The notes: generated by a model from the sequence alone, not told the origin. Positions 1 to 9,287 are shown, counted from the first letter of the stretch. The stretch: 64,000 nt of DNA from Faucicola sp048551375 (GCF_048551375.1 NZ_JBLYZJ010000002.1:223408-287407); one strand, 5' to 3'. Made by a program: numbers and translations.

Positions 1-133
1 TGGCTTCGATGTTTTTGTAGGCGTCATTGATATTATTCAGACCTTTGTCAACGGTTTCACTGCCTGAGCCACCGCAAGCGGATAAACCCATACATAAGGT
101 CATGGGTAATAAAAATTGGTTAAACTTTGACAT
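1..133 (-). CDS. Putative lipoprotein, N-terminal part only
   Basis: This gene starts at 133 on the minus strand and runs off the left edge, so only the first 44 residues are visible. They form a short basic N-terminus, a hydrophobic stretch and a lipobox L-S-A-C with Cys20, followed by a glycine/serine-rich stretch (GGSGS). This is a type II signal peptide, so the product is expected to be lipidated and held in the inner or outer membrane. The family cannot be named from so short a piece. The 168 bases between it and hemW would hold both divergent promoters. Confidence 0.75.
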   Translation of the reverse strand, partial: MSKFNQFLLPMTLCMGLSACGGSGSETVDKGLNNINDAYKNIEA

Positions 134-301
134 GGATAATCCTTAAAACACTTAAAAACAGTAAATTAATATGTTGGGATATGCTACCATTATTCGTTTT
201 TTAAGTATAGAAAATAGCAACCACAAAATCGAGTGGCTGATGCGATTTTCATTGACCCTTTTGACGTTATCGTCCTTACAGCCATTTCAATCGCGCCCCC
301 T

Positions 302-1447
302 ATGTTAATACCGACAGACATTCCTTTATCCTTATATATTCACATCCCTTGGTGCGTCAAAAAATGCCCCTATTGTGATTTTAATTCCCACGAAAGCCAA
401 GCCCCAATCGACTTTGATGGCTACATATCGGCACTGCTTGCAGATTTGGTGAGCCAGTTGCCGTATGTACAAGGGCGACAAATCAGCTCAATTTTTATCG
501 GTGGGGGAACGCCTTCACTGCTACCGATTGCCAATTATCAGACCTTGTTTGATGGGGTTCGTGGCTTGTTAAAATTAAGCGATGATTGCGAAATCACCAT
601 GGAAGCCAACCCTGCAACGGTAGAACACGCCCCTTTTGCGGATTATCTGGCGGTGGGTATCAATCGTTTATCCTTGGGCGTGCAAAGCTTTGCCAGTGAA
701 AAGTTACAAAAACTGGGGCGGATTCATAACCCCTCACAAGCGATAGAGGCGATTAGCAATGCTCAAAAGGCAGGGTTTAAGCGGTTAAATGTCGATTTGA
801 TGCACGGCTTACCCAATCAGTCACTCAGTGAGGCGTTGGCAGATTTGCAACAAGCCATTGATTTGGGCGTGTCGCATATTTCATGGTATCAACTGACGAT
901 TGAGCCGAATACCGTTTTTTATCGTAATACACCTGTATTGCCTGATGATGACATCTTGGTAGATATTTTTGAGCAAGGGTCGGATTTATTGATTGCCAAT
1001 GGCTTTCGACAGTACGAAGTATCCGCTTGGACAAAATCAGACCACCCACAGCCTAGCCGACATAATGTTAATTATTGGCAATTTGGTGATTATTTGGCGA
1101 TTGGGGCAGGGGCTCATGGTAAAGTAACGACAGTGGATGGTATTTTTCGCTTTAGCAAATCTCGCCTGCCAAAAGATTATTTGAATAATCAATCGCCGAT
1201 TGGTTGGCAAGCGATTGCCAATGATGATTTGCCATTTGAGTTTATGATGAATGGCTTACGGCTGAAAGATGGCGTGCCAAAGGTGTATTGGCATGAGCGG
1301 ACAGGGCTTGATTGGCAAGTGGTTGAGCCTACACTCATTGACTTGCAAAAGCGTGGCTTGATTGATTTAACCACTGACAATGTGAAATGCAGTGAGCAAG
1401 GTTTCTTGTTTTTAAATCAAGTGATATCAGAGTTTTTAGCCGATTAA
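302..1447 (+). CDS. hemW: Heme chaperone HemW (radical SAM, HemN-like)
   Basis: A 381-residue radical SAM protein of the HemW family, formerly annotated as oxygen-independent coproporphyrinogen oxidase-like. HemW proteins bind heme and a [4Fe-4S] cluster and are thought to deliver heme to target proteins. The cluster motif C-x3-C-x2-C is at Cys18, Cys22 and Cys25 (WCVKKCPYCDF), and the SAM-binding GGGTPS is at 67-72. HemW lacks the N-terminal residues and cysteine specific to HemN, and the short N-terminus here fits HemW. The frame is open 23 codons further upstream (from 233), but those residues are unlike the family and ATG 302 puts the IHIPWC block at the normal distance. Its stop overlaps the convergent downstream gene by 4 bases. 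Confidence 0.9.
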   Translation: MLIPTDIPLSLYIHIPWCVKKCPYCDFNSHESQAPIDFDGYISALLADLVSQLPYVQGRQISSIFIGGGTPSLLPIANYQTLFDGVRGLLKLSDDCEITMEANPATVEHAPFADYLAVGINRLSLGVQSFASEKLQKLGRIHNPSQAIEAISNAQKAGFKRLNVDLMHGLPNQSLSEALADLQQAIDLGVSHISWYQLTIEPNTVFYRNTPVLPDDDILVDIFEQGSDLLIANGFRQYEVSAWTKSDHPQPSRHNVNYWQFGDYLAIGAGAHGKVTTVDGIFRFSKSRLPKDYLNNQSPIGWQAIANDDLPFEFMMNGLRLKDGVPKVYWHERTGLDWQVVEPTLIDLQKRGLIDLTTDNVKCSEQGFLFLNQVISEFLAD

Positions 1448-2199
1448 TAATTTTGCCCAATGCCAAAGTTAGCATAATTAATTGCGGTCAAAAGCTGAAA
1501 GCCAAAATAACTCGTTGGTTTGTCTTCCCATTTTGCGACATACGAATTTGCTTGATAAATGTCATAAGGGTAATAGCGATTATTTTTCCAACCATCAATA
1601 TTATTGCGTTCCATATCTGAAATGTCATAACTCACGACTTGGTTATATTCCATCGTCAAAAACTCGCACTGTGAGCCGATATTGGCGTTTGGTTTATCAC
1701 CACTTAAACTCACATTTGAGAATTTGTAATGACAATAAACGGCTTTATTTTGGGTTGGATGGTAACTGACATAATCGGCATTATCAGGAATATACGGCAT
1801 TAGTGCTGGTTTGGCATTTTTAGCCAATTGGCGTAAATGATGGACTTGACAAGTTTGGGTGTGTATATCATCAGTGGTAGATTGTTTGTCACGGCTAAAA
1901 AACCATTGTTGAAATTCATTGACGGCTTGTTGTTTACCAATAAAATTATACCAACCAAATCTGTCGGTATTTTCTACGGTTAATCCTAATCGTTGGGCGT
2001 GTTGCAATGCTTGGTTAAATTTGCATTGGCTATAGGCATTATCTGAAATGATAATTTGACTGGGTTCGGATGTGATTGAAGGCAATAAATTGATGGCAAA
2101 TAGCGATACAATAGTCAGCAATGCCAATGTTTTAGCATAACTTTTTGAAAATTTTTTTTGTTGTAGCATTGGTGTTATCGTTATTTTTTTATCAGCCAT
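1444..2199 (-). CDS. Hypothetical membrane-anchored protein
   Basis: A 251-residue protein I do not recognise. Residues about 20-42 form a single hydrophobic segment (ALLTIVSLFAINLLPS) after a lysine-rich N-terminus, so it is probably an inner-membrane anchored protein with an exported domain. The rest is rich in Tyr, Asn, Gln and Trp, with cysteines at C59, C117, C156 and C183 that could form disulfides after export. Start 2199 gives MADKK; a second ATG ten codons in (MLQQKKF) is also possible. It converges on hemW with a 4-base overlap of the two stops. Intact reading frame and gene-like length support it as real; the function is unknown. Confidence 0.65.
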   Translation of the reverse strand: MADKKITITPMLQQKKFSKSYAKTLALLTIVSLFAINLLPSITSEPSQIIISDNAYSQCKFNQALQHAQRLGLTVENTDRFGWYNFIGKQQAVNEFQQWFFSRDKQSTTDDIHTQTCQVHHLRQLAKNAKPALMPYIPDNADYVSYHPTQNKAVYCHYKFSNVSLSGDKPNANIGSQCEFLTMEYNQVVSYDISDMERNNIDGWKNNRYYPYDIYQANSYVAKWEDKPTSYFGFQLLTAINYANFGIGQNY

Positions 2200-2427
2200 G
2201 ATGTTACCCTATAGCAGTTTATCAAAAATTTATTGGATATAACATTAAGTAAGAACGTTAATAATTTTTCAAAATATTGTTATAAATGTTATTTTATCAG
2301 AATTTAGTAACAGGTGTGATTAGCCTAAATGACATGAGACTCTAAATGCGATTAAATTACAAGCCAATCAATGGTTTCTGAATGTGGATTTTGAAAATTA
2401 GACAAAATCAAACACAGGCAAAAAACA

Positions 2428-2458
2428 GCAAATCATGTTAAAATGGTTTGCTTTTTTT
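2428..2458 (+). terminator. Hairpin plus T7 tract just before the ABC1 kinase
   Basis: GCAAATCAT (2428-2436) pairs with ATGGTTTGC (2443-2451) with one G-U pair and a six-base loop, followed directly by seven T. This has the form of an intrinsic terminator on the plus strand. It ends only 20 bases before the ATG at 2478, so it could end a transcript from upstream or act as an attenuator for the kinase gene. Nothing downstream suggests a known riboswitch. Confidence 0.5.
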
Positions 2459-2477
2459 ATGTTTTGGACAGACTGAC

Positions 2478-3911
2478 ATGACCCATGAAAACGTGGCAAC
2501 CGCCTCAAATCAGCCACTTGACCAACTAAAAACCTCCGCCCTTGACCGTAGGCTATCCATTGCCAAAGCCTCACTCAATATCGGCAGACGTTGGGCGACA
2601 AACAGTGCGTTTGGTTTGTTCAAATCCAAAGAAGAAAAAGCCGTCCAAAAACAAGCCTTTATGCGTGAGCAAGCCCAATACCTTGTCGATGAACTGGGCA
2701 AACTCAAAGGTTCTGTCGTCAAAATCGGTCAAATGTTAGCCCTATATGGCGAGCATTTTCTGCCCCCAGAAATCACCGAAGCCCTACAAACCCTTAACGC
2801 ACAAACCACCGCTTTTGCTTATCCGATTATCGAATCGGCTATCATTCGTGAATTGGGTGAAAAAATCCATGATTTTGACATTGACCCCACACCCATCGGC
2901 ACAGCGTCACTGGCTCAAGTGCATAAAGCCACCCTCAAAGCCACAGGCGAACAAGTCGCCCTCAAGGTGCAATATCCTAATATCAGCGAAGCAATCGACA
3001 GTGACTTGGCGTTATTTAGACACTTGTTAAAAGTCACCAATGTCGTACCACAAACTCGTGAACTTGATGAGTGGTTTGAAGAAATTCGTGACCTGTTGCA
3101 CCATGAGGTTGATTACACTGCCGAAGCCAACACCACGCAAAAGTTTTATCAGCGATTAGCCAATGATAACCGCTATGTGGTCGCCAAAATCTATCCGCAA
3201 TACAGCACGGCTCGCTTGATGACCATGAGCTATGAGCAGGGCGTGTCGATTTTGGATGAGCGAGTATTTGGGCTGTCACAAGCACGGCGAAATCGTATCG
3301 GTGAAGCCTCGATTGAGATTATGCTCCGAGAGATTTTTGAATGGGGCGATATGCAGACTGACCCCAATTTTGGCAATTATTTGATTCGCCTTGCTGAAAA
3401 TACTCACGAAAATAGCGATGAGCAAAATGCCGAACCTGTTGACCAATTAGTCTTGCTAGATTTTGGGGCGATTCGCCAGTTTGATGAGCCGTTATTAAGC
3501 ATCGCACAAGGATTTTTGCACGCAGGATTTTACCATGATAAGTCGGCAATGTTGAATGCGATTGACAAGGCAGGTGAGCATTTTGCATTTTTTGCTGAGA
3601 TGAACGCCCAAATTCGTGACAATATGGCGGAGTTGTTTTTGCTTGCCAGTGAGCCGTTTAGTTTACCTCAACTCAACCCCACCATTCCGCCAGAGGCATT
3701 GGATAGCGAGGGCAATTATGTGTGGGCAAATAGCGATTTACACAATCGTGTGATTCAGTTGGCAGGCAAGTCAGCGACTTCTAAGGCGTTTAGCGTACCA
3801 CCCAAAGAGTTTATGTTTATTAGCCGTAAATTTATTGGGGCTTATACCTTTATGACGGTGCTTGGGGCGAAAACGGATGCAAGGGATTTGATAAAAGGGT
3901 TTTTGTTATGA
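2478..3911 (+). CDS. ABC1/AarF/UbiB-family atypical kinase
   Basis: A 477-residue ABC1-family (UbiB/ADCK-like) atypical kinase. Signature elements are the KxGQ motif (K82-Q85), the Ala/Ser-rich nucleotide loop GTASLAQVH, the lysine motif ALKVQYP, the catalytic-loop equivalent DPNFGNYL and the metal-binding LLDFG. The family is linked to ubiquinone synthesis and lipid handling, but this protein lacks the C-terminal membrane helices usual in UbiB proper, so a ubiB call would be too specific. The open frame extends 10 codons upstream to a TTG at 2448, but that codon lies inside a terminator-like hairpin, so ATG 2478 is preferred. The end overlaps the convergent lpxB by 6 bases. A second, diverged family member is at 29986-31299. 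Confidence 0.85.
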   Translation: MTHENVATASNQPLDQLKTSALDRRLSIAKASLNIGRRWATNSAFGLFKSKEEKAVQKQAFMREQAQYLVDELGKLKGSVVKIGQMLALYGEHFLPPEITEALQTLNAQTTAFAYPIIESAIIRELGEKIHDFDIDPTPIGTASLAQVHKATLKATGEQVALKVQYPNISEAIDSDLALFRHLLKVTNVVPQTRELDEWFEEIRDLLHHEVDYTAEANTTQKFYQRLANDNRYVVAKIYPQYSTARLMTMSYEQGVSILDERVFGLSQARRNRIGEASIEIMLREIFEWGDMQTDPNFGNYLIRLAENTHENSDEQNAEPVDQLVLLDFGAIRQFDEPLLSIAQGFLHAGFYHDKSAMLNAIDKAGEHFAFFAEMNAQIRDNMAELFLLASEPFSLPQLNPTIPPEALDSEGNYVWANSDLHNRVIQLAGKSATSKAFSVPPKEFMFISRKFIGAYTFMTVLGAKTDARDLIKGFLL

Positions 3912-5201
3912 CCCTTTTTGCCATTCAAGCCACCCATCAATCACCGCAAACGCAGGATTGACATTACTTTGCTCACGTAGCCATGCAGTCGTTTGGCGTA
4001 AATCCCGCAACTGCTTATGGTAATTTTTTTGCGTTAAGGTCTGACTAACAATCCGACTAATATTCTCTGCACTCGCCTCTTGTTGAATCAACTCAGGCAC
4101 AATCTCACGCCCTGCCAAAATATTCGGCAACGCCACATAAGGCACTTTTACCAAACGCTTGGCAAGCTGATAGGTCAAATTTTTCATCACATACACCACC
4201 ACCATTGGGCGACCCAACAACATCGCTTCAAGCGTTGCCGTCCCAGATGCAAGCAAAATCAAATCTGAACAAGCCATTACTTGTTGGCTAAAATTCGCTT
4301 GCGACTCATCACAACATACCACCGTATGATGGCGAACGCTGTCGCTTTGGGTTTCTAAATACGCCGATACAATACCATGATGATTGCGATTGACCGTGGG
4401 AATGATAAAAAACAGTTTATTATCAATAATTAACATTTTTCTGATACTTTCGAGCATCATCGGTAAAATCGCACTAATTTCACCTCGCCGAGAACCGGGC
4501 ATCACCGCAATCAAATGACTCATCTCTTGGTCGGTATGCTTGGTAAAAAATTGACGTAACTCGTCATTGTCCCAAATCAGCTCACGGCGAAGTTCTTGGA
4601 TGGGGGTTTGGGTCAAATTGGGGTCAAGCGTGTGTAAGAGCGAATGCCCCACGCATATCGCAGGGTGGTGATGCTTGCGATACACAGGCAACTCAAATGG
4701 AAACAGACACAGCACCAAATGAGTCGCACGTTTGATTTTTTCAATTCGTCCCTCACGCCACGCCCAAATCGAGGGGCTGACATACTGCACGCAATACACA
4801 CCTTGAGCCTTGAGGCGTTCGCCTAAGCGTAGATTAAAATCTGGGGCATCAATGCCAATAAACATATCAATATTATGCTTATCAAATTCCGCCAAAATTT
4901 CATCTTTTGCCCTAAATAAATCAGGCAAATGCTTTAGCACCTCAACCAGCCCCATCACCGCAAGGCGTGACATATCAATTACCGAAGTCAGCCCCTGTCC
5001 CTGCATTTGGCTACCGCCGACACCGACCCAAATAATATCATCACGGATATTATTCATCTGTCGCATCAAGTCCGCCCCCAACGCATCGCCAGACACCTCG
5101 CCTGCCACAATACCAATCACCAATGGACGTACCGTGATTGGCTTGGCGGTTGGATAGGCATTCGCCTCTGGCATATCAGCAGATGAGGGGTGGGAAGTCA
5201 T
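3906..5201 (-). CDS. lpxB: Lipid-A-disaccharide synthase LpxB
   Basis: A 431-residue GT19 glycosyltransferase. It condenses UDP-2,3-diacylglucosamine with lipid X to give the tetra-acylated lipid A disaccharide at the cytoplasmic face of the inner membrane. The N-terminal signature AGEVSGD is at residues 33-39, followed by family blocks such as GVGGSQM, IDAPDFNLRL, YVSPSIWAWREGR, LPGSR-type VMPGSRRGE and the acceptor/donor site stretch ASGTATLEAML. The first 25 residues are a poorly conserved extension; a Shine-Dalgarno-like AAGGA lies some 16 bases before the ATG. It stands alone, without lpxA/fabZ next to it, and convergently overlaps the ABC1 kinase gene by 6 bases. Confidence 0.93.
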   Translation of the reverse strand: MTSHPSSADMPEANAYPTAKPITVRPLVIGIVAGEVSGDALGADLMRQMNNIRDDIIWVGVGGSQMQGQGLTSVIDMSRLAVMGLVEVLKHLPDLFRAKDEILAEFDKHNIDMFIGIDAPDFNLRLGERLKAQGVYCVQYVSPSIWAWREGRIEKIKRATHLVLCLFPFELPVYRKHHHPAICVGHSLLHTLDPNLTQTPIQELRRELIWDNDELRQFFTKHTDQEMSHLIAVMPGSRRGEISAILPMMLESIRKMLIIDNKLFFIIPTVNRNHHGIVSAYLETQSDSVRHHTVVCCDESQANFSQQVMACSDLILLASGTATLEAMLLGRPMVVVYVMKNLTYQLAKRLVKVPYVALPNILAGREIVPELIQQEASAENISRIVSQTLTQKNYHKQLRDLRQTTAWLREQSNVNPAFAVIDGWLEWQKGS

Positions 5202-5483
5202 GGTAAAAGTAGTGTCCTTATGTGGTAAATTTTGTCAATTCATTAGATTGTAAAGCCAAACCCTTCAAATGTAAAATCAACTATCCAATTTTTTCAGTAT
5301 TTTGTTATTTTGTACTAGTATATTGATACTTTATTTGTTATACTATACAAAACTGGTTAACGAAAAATTTTTATCCATAGGCTAACTAAAAGTAGGCTTT
5401 TACCTTGAATCTATTAATGACATTATAAAACATTTGGTTTATAGTGATTGTTTAAAAGTTTAACCCAATGATTTGTGAGTATT

Positions 5484-6581
5484 ATGACAACTTTTGCCCA
5501 AACTGATATTGCTAATGTAGATAATGTGAACCTTGAAGCAATTTTACCGCTCGTCACCCCTGCGGAACTCAAAACCCAACTACCTTTAAGCCAAAAAGCC
5601 ATCGACACCGTCACCCAAGGTCGTGAAACCGTGCGAAATATCCTTGATGGTAAAGATAAACGCTTATTGATGGTCATCGGACCTTGCTCAATTCACGATG
5701 TTACCGCCGCCCATGAATATGCCGATAAACTGGCTGTGCTTGCCAAAGAAATCGAAGACAGCATCTATATCGTCATGCGTGTGTACTTTGAAAAACCTCG
5801 TACGACCGTGGGTTGGAAAGGCTTAATCAATGACCCAGATTTGAATGATAGCTTTGACATCAATAAAGGCTTGTACACGGCTCGTAAACTGCTCCTTGAA
5901 CTGAATGAAAAAGGCTTGCCCTGTGCCACTGAAGCCCTTGACCCCAACACACCACAATATATGCAGGATTTGATTAGCTGGTCAGCGATTGGGGCAAGAA
6001 CCACCGAAAGCCAAACGCATCGTGAAATGTCATCGGGTCTATCTTGTCCTGTTGGCTTCAAAAACGGTACAGATGGCGGTATGACAGTCGCTGTCAATGC
6101 TATGCAGGCGGTGAAATTTGGGCATAGCTTTTTGGGCTTGGCAGCCGATGGTAAAGTTGCCATTATCAAATCCAAAGGCAACCCTTATGCCCATGTGGTG
6201 CTTCGTGGTGGCAATGGTAAACCCAATTATGACGCTACCGCAGTCGCCCAAGCCGAAAATGAACTAGCAAAAGGTAAAGTATCTGGCAAAATCATGGTCG
6301 ATTCTAGCCATGCCAATTCAAACAAAGACCCGTATTTACAGCCAATGGTGATTCAAAACATTGCCGAGCAAATCAAAAATGGCAATCGCTCCATCATTGG
6401 TATGATGGTAGAAAGCCACCTAAAAGGTGGTCGTCAAGATTTAACGGCTGATTTGTCAAAGTTAGAATATGGCAAGTCGATTACCGATGGTTGTATTGAT
6501 TGGGATATGACGGTCAAAGCCATGCACGATTTGCGTGATGCGGTGAAAGATGTGTTGCCAACTCGTGAATTAAATGATTAA
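5484..6581 (+). CDS. aroG: 3-deoxy-7-phosphoheptulonate synthase (class I DAHP synthase)
   Basis: A protein of about 365 residues that condenses phosphoenolpyruvate and erythrose 4-phosphate in the first step of aromatic amino acid synthesis. The class I (AroF/G/H) signatures are clear: RLLMVIGPCSIHD near residue 60, the GPC metal/PEP site, MRVYFEKPRTTVGWKGLINDP, GARTTESQTHR, and VDSSHANSNKDP near the end. Which amino acid inhibits the enzyme cannot be read safely from sequence, so the isoform symbol is tentative. A GTG start nine bases upstream (5475) is possible. The 280-base upstream region is AT-rich with a TATACT-like -10 element near 5340, and no gene was seen in it. Confidence 0.92.
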   Translation: MTTFAQTDIANVDNVNLEAILPLVTPAELKTQLPLSQKAIDTVTQGRETVRNILDGKDKRLLMVIGPCSIHDVTAAHEYADKLAVLAKEIEDSIYIVMRVYFEKPRTTVGWKGLINDPDLNDSFDINKGLYTARKLLLELNEKGLPCATEALDPNTPQYMQDLISWSAIGARTTESQTHREMSSGLSCPVGFKNGTDGGMTVAVNAMQAVKFGHSFLGLAADGKVAIIKSKGNPYAHVVLRGGNGKPNYDATAVAQAENELAKGKVSGKIMVDSSHANSNKDPYLQPMVIQNIAEQIKNGNRSIIGMMVESHLKGGRQDLTADLSKLEYGKSITDGCIDWDMTVKAMHDLRDAVKDVLPTRELND

Positions 6582-6731
6582 ATTGAATGGTTTATTTTAA
6601 ACTTTAAAAATTATAAAGTCGAATTGGTACGCCATGCCCTAAAAAATTTCCGTGATAAAACGCCCAATCAAGATTCAACAGGCGTGGAAATGTTGCGTGA
6701 ATTGCGAGATTGGGAACAGCTTAAAAATTAA
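6582..6731 (+). pseudogene. Possible gene remnant in frame with the aroG stop
   Basis: Directly after the aroG stop the same frame stays open for 49 codons to a TAA at 6729-6731. The last ~37 residues look protein-like (for example YKVELVRHALKNF and GVEMLRELRDWEQLKN), unlike random AT-rich spacer. No start codon with a ribosome site serves it, and DAHP synthases end at the preceding stop. It may be the tail of a decayed small gene, ending exactly at the terminator. This is an inference from composition only; I cannot name a family. Confidence 0.3.
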
Positions 6732-6757
6732 ACGCTAATTTTTTAATTGGCGTTTTT
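6731..6757 (+). terminator. Intrinsic terminator after aroG
   Basis: AACGCTAATT (6731-6740) pairs with AATTGGCGTT (6745-6754) through a four-T loop with one G-U pair, followed by a run of T. It would end the aroG transcript before the cys genes. Confidence 0.7.
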
Positions 6758-6873
6758 TTATGCCAATAAATGCCTTATATTGATATGCTTATATGGATTT
6801 GGAATTTAGCAAAATCATCACTAGCCTTTATGATAAGCAAGTTAAAAATTGCAAAAAGCACAGGATAAACCCC

Positions 6874-8583
6874 ATGTACCAATATAACGCCATCGACCAA
6901 CAGCTTGTTGATGACCGAGTGGCACAGTTTCGTGACCAAACCCAACGTTTTTTGGCAGGTGAGCTGTCCGAAGAAGAATTTCTCCCCATGCGACTGATGA
7001 ACGGACTGTACGTTCAACGCCATGCCCCCATGCTTAGGGTCGCCGTGCCGTATGGTTTGCTGGCGAGCTACCAGTTGCGTAAACTTGCCGACATCAGCGA
7101 GCAGTACGACCGTGGCTACGGACATATCACCACTCGCACCAATATGCAGTTTAACTGGGTCAAACTTGAACAAGTGCCTGATATTTTGGCGGAATTGGCA
7201 TCAGTGCAAATGCACGCCATTCAGACTTCAGGCAACTGTATCCGCAACACCACCACCGACCAGTTTGCAGGCGTGATTGCTGATGAAGTGGCAGACCCAC
7301 GTCCGTATTGTGAAATCATCCGTCAATGGAGTACCTTTCACCCAGAATTTACCTATTTGCCTCGCAAGTTCAAAATTGCGGTTATCGGTACAAAGTCCGA
7401 CCGTTCAGCGAGCCAACTGCACGATATCGGCTTGCATTTGGTCAAAAATGAACAAGGCGAAATTGGTTTTGAAGTCATCGTGGGCGGTGGGCTAGGGCGT
7501 ACCCCTGTGATTGGTAAAACCATTCGAGCGTTTTTACCGCAAGTGCATTTGTTATCTTATCTTGATTCTATCTTGCGTATTTATAATCAATACGGGAGAC
7601 GAGATAATAAATACAAGGCTCGTATCAAAATTTTGGTCGAAAGTATGGGAGCGGAAGAGTTTACCAAAGTCGTTGAGGCGGACTGGGAAAAGCACAACAA
7701 AGACGGTGCTTTGACCTTGACCCTTGAGCAAATCGCCCATGCGACCACTTTTTTCCCACCGCCTGATTATCAAAGTTTTAGTGAAGTTGAACTCGCCCAA
7801 ACCCAACTTGAGTTGTATCATCACTTTAATGATGCCGAGTTTGTGCGTTGGTTTAACCAAAATACCCGTGAACATAAGGTCAAAGGCTATCATGTTGTGG
7901 TGATTTCGCTCAAGCATTTTATGCAAGACACAGGCGACATCACATCGACCCAAATGCGTGTGGTGGCGGAGTTGGCGGATAAATACAGTTTTGGTGAAGT
8001 GAGAGGCACACACCACCAAAACTTGGTATTGGCGGATGTCAAACTGTCCGATGTGTATGCCGTTTGGCAGGTGTTAAAGCAGTATGATTTGGCTCGTCCG
8101 AATATCGGCTTGCTCACCGACATCATTTCTTGCCCAGGGTTTGACTATTGCTCACTTGCCAATGCCAGTACGCTCAACATCGTCAATCAAGTCAATCAAT
8201 ACTTCCAAGATGCGGATTTTGTCCATGATATTGGCGAGATTCGTCTTAATATGTCGGGCTGTATGAATGCCTGTGCCCATCACCATGTGGCGGATATTGG
8301 GATTTTGGGCGTGGATAAAAAAGGCGAACATTGGTATCAAATTTCGTTGGGCGGTACGTCAAGCGAAAATGCCAAATTGGGCGAAATTTTGGGTAAATCT
8401 GTGCCTGTCGATGCGGTTGCCGAAACGGTCGATGATATTTTGCAAGTTTACCTAAAAAACCGCCAAACCACCGACACGGATTTTGGTAACGAAACCTTTG
8501 CCGAAGTGGTCGAGCGGATTGGCATTGAGCCATTTAAAGCCCATGTATATCGTGATAAAAATGCTGACAAGGTTGAGGGATAA
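6874..8583 (+). CDS. cysI: Siroheme sulfite/nitrite reductase (CysI/NirA family)
   Basis: A 569-residue siroheme/[4Fe-4S] reductase that reduces sulfite to sulfide (or nitrite to ammonia). The cluster and siroheme ligands are C-x5-C (Cys420, Cys426; SCPGFDYC) and C-x3-C (Cys463, Cys467; GCMNAC). The N-terminal parachute region contains GYGHITTRTNMQFNWV, and arginine-rich substrate-site segments are present. The frame is open from 6793, but ATG 6874 follows an AGGA ribosome site and matches the family start (MYQYNAIDQQLVDDRV). A sulfite role is favoured because a DUF934 gene, cysH and cysG follow. No CysJ-like flavoprotein is nearby, so the electron donor is probably ferredoxin or is encoded elsewhere. 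Confidence 0.88.
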   Translation: MYQYNAIDQQLVDDRVAQFRDQTQRFLAGELSEEEFLPMRLMNGLYVQRHAPMLRVAVPYGLLASYQLRKLADISEQYDRGYGHITTRTNMQFNWVKLEQVPDILAELASVQMHAIQTSGNCIRNTTTDQFAGVIADEVADPRPYCEIIRQWSTFHPEFTYLPRKFKIAVIGTKSDRSASQLHDIGLHLVKNEQGEIGFEVIVGGGLGRTPVIGKTIRAFLPQVHLLSYLDSILRIYNQYGRRDNKYKARIKILVESMGAEEFTKVVEADWEKHNKDGALTLTLEQIAHATTFFPPPDYQSFSEVELAQTQLELYHHFNDAEFVRWFNQNTREHKVKGYHVVVISLKHFMQDTGDITSTQMRVVAELADKYSFGEVRGTHHQNLVLADVKLSDVYAVWQVLKQYDLARPNIGLLTDIISCPGFDYCSLANASTLNIVNQVNQYFQDADFVHDIGEIRLNMSGCMNACAHHHVADIGILGVDKKGEHWYQISLGGTSSENAKLGEILGKSVPVDAVAETVDDILQVYLKNRQTTDTDFGNETFAEVVERIGIEPFKAHVYRDKNADKVEG

Positions 8584-8586
8584 GTC

Positions 8587-9159
8587 ATGCCATTGATTAA
8601 TAAAACCCAAATCATTGATAAGGTTAAAACCGCCATTGTCAGTATTCATGATAAACACATTGATGATGTAGTAATTGGTGACTATGCCGATGCCACCGAA
8701 TTATTGATTGATTATCGTCCGATTGAGTTTAGCGAAAAACATCCACCAAAACCGCAACTTGAGGGCGATAGATTACTGGCACTCGGTCAGCGTAAAGCGG
8801 ATAAAAAGTTGGGTATCCTGCTATCTGGGGCAAGTGATTATCAAATCATTAGCGATGACTTAAATAAAGTTTTGCCTGTGTTAGATGTGATTGTCATTGA
8901 TTTTCATGGCTTTCGTGACGGACGTGGCTATAGCCTAGCTCAAGAAATCGTGCAACATTCGGCATTTCACGACAATTTAACCCTGCGAGCGAGTGGCGAT
9001 ATTTTGCCAGATACCTTGCAGTTATTGGCGGAAGTGGGCTTTAGCGAGTTTCAAATTGACAATAAGGAATTTGATGACTCGTGGTTTGGCTACTTTGACG
9101 GTATCAAACATGGCTATACAGGGCGAGATGTGGGGCAGTTGCCGATGTTTGCGAAGTGA
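8587..9159 (+). CDS. DUF934 domain protein, sulfite reductase partner
   Basis: A 190-residue protein of the DUF934 family, which is regularly found next to CysI-type sulfite reductases in proteobacteria and is presumed to help sulfite reduction, perhaps in electron transfer or assembly. Family-like blocks include a conserved central stretch (VIVIDFHGFRDGRGYSLAQ) and the C-terminal FDGIKHGYTGRDVGQLPMF. It begins 3 bases after the cysI stop, so the two are co-transcribed and probably translationally coupled. A strong terminator follows it. Confidence 0.85.
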   Translation: MPLINKTQIIDKVKTAIVSIHDKHIDDVVIGDYADATELLIDYRPIEFSEKHPPKPQLEGDRLLALGQRKADKKLGILLSGASDYQIISDDLNKVLPVLDVIVIDFHGFRDGRGYSLAQEIVQHSAFHDNLTLRASGDILPDTLQLLAEVGFSEFQIDNKEFDDSWFGYFDGIKHGYTGRDVGQLPMFAK

Positions 9160-9171
9160 TTTTTGAGTTGT

Positions 9172-9203
9172 AAAAAAAGCGAATCGAAAGGTTCGCTTTT
9201 TTT
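9172..9203 (+). terminator. Intrinsic terminator after cysI-DUF934
   Basis: AGCGAA (9178-9183) pairs with TTCGCT (9192-9197) across an eight-base loop. It is flanked by A7 on the left and T7 on the right, so the stem extends and the signal could work on both strands. Confidence 0.85.
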
Positions 9204-9287
9204 ATAATAACAGCCGAAATTTAGAAGTCTAATCGCTTACATTCCATTTCTTCATAACGATATCATCTAAAATCATTTTTTAATCAT

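Noticed and set aside
2448..2477. Longer N-terminus of the first ABC1 kinase from a TTG codon
   Set aside because: The TTG lies within the stem of a hairpin with a T7 tract, and the extra residues are not family-like.
5300..5350. TrpR-like operator upstream of aroG
   Set aside because: GTACTAG occurs near 5313, but the dyad around it is poor (about half the positions pair), and it is over 150 bases from the start. Not enough to call a site.
6793..6873. 27 extra N-terminal residues on the sulfite reductase
   Set aside because: ATG 6874 has an AGGA site at good distance and matches the start of the family; the upstream residues do not.
7552..8019. Antisense coding frame inside cysI
   Set aside because: Long open frames opposite well-supported genes here reflect codon bias of the real gene; it has no family-like motif and no ribosome site.
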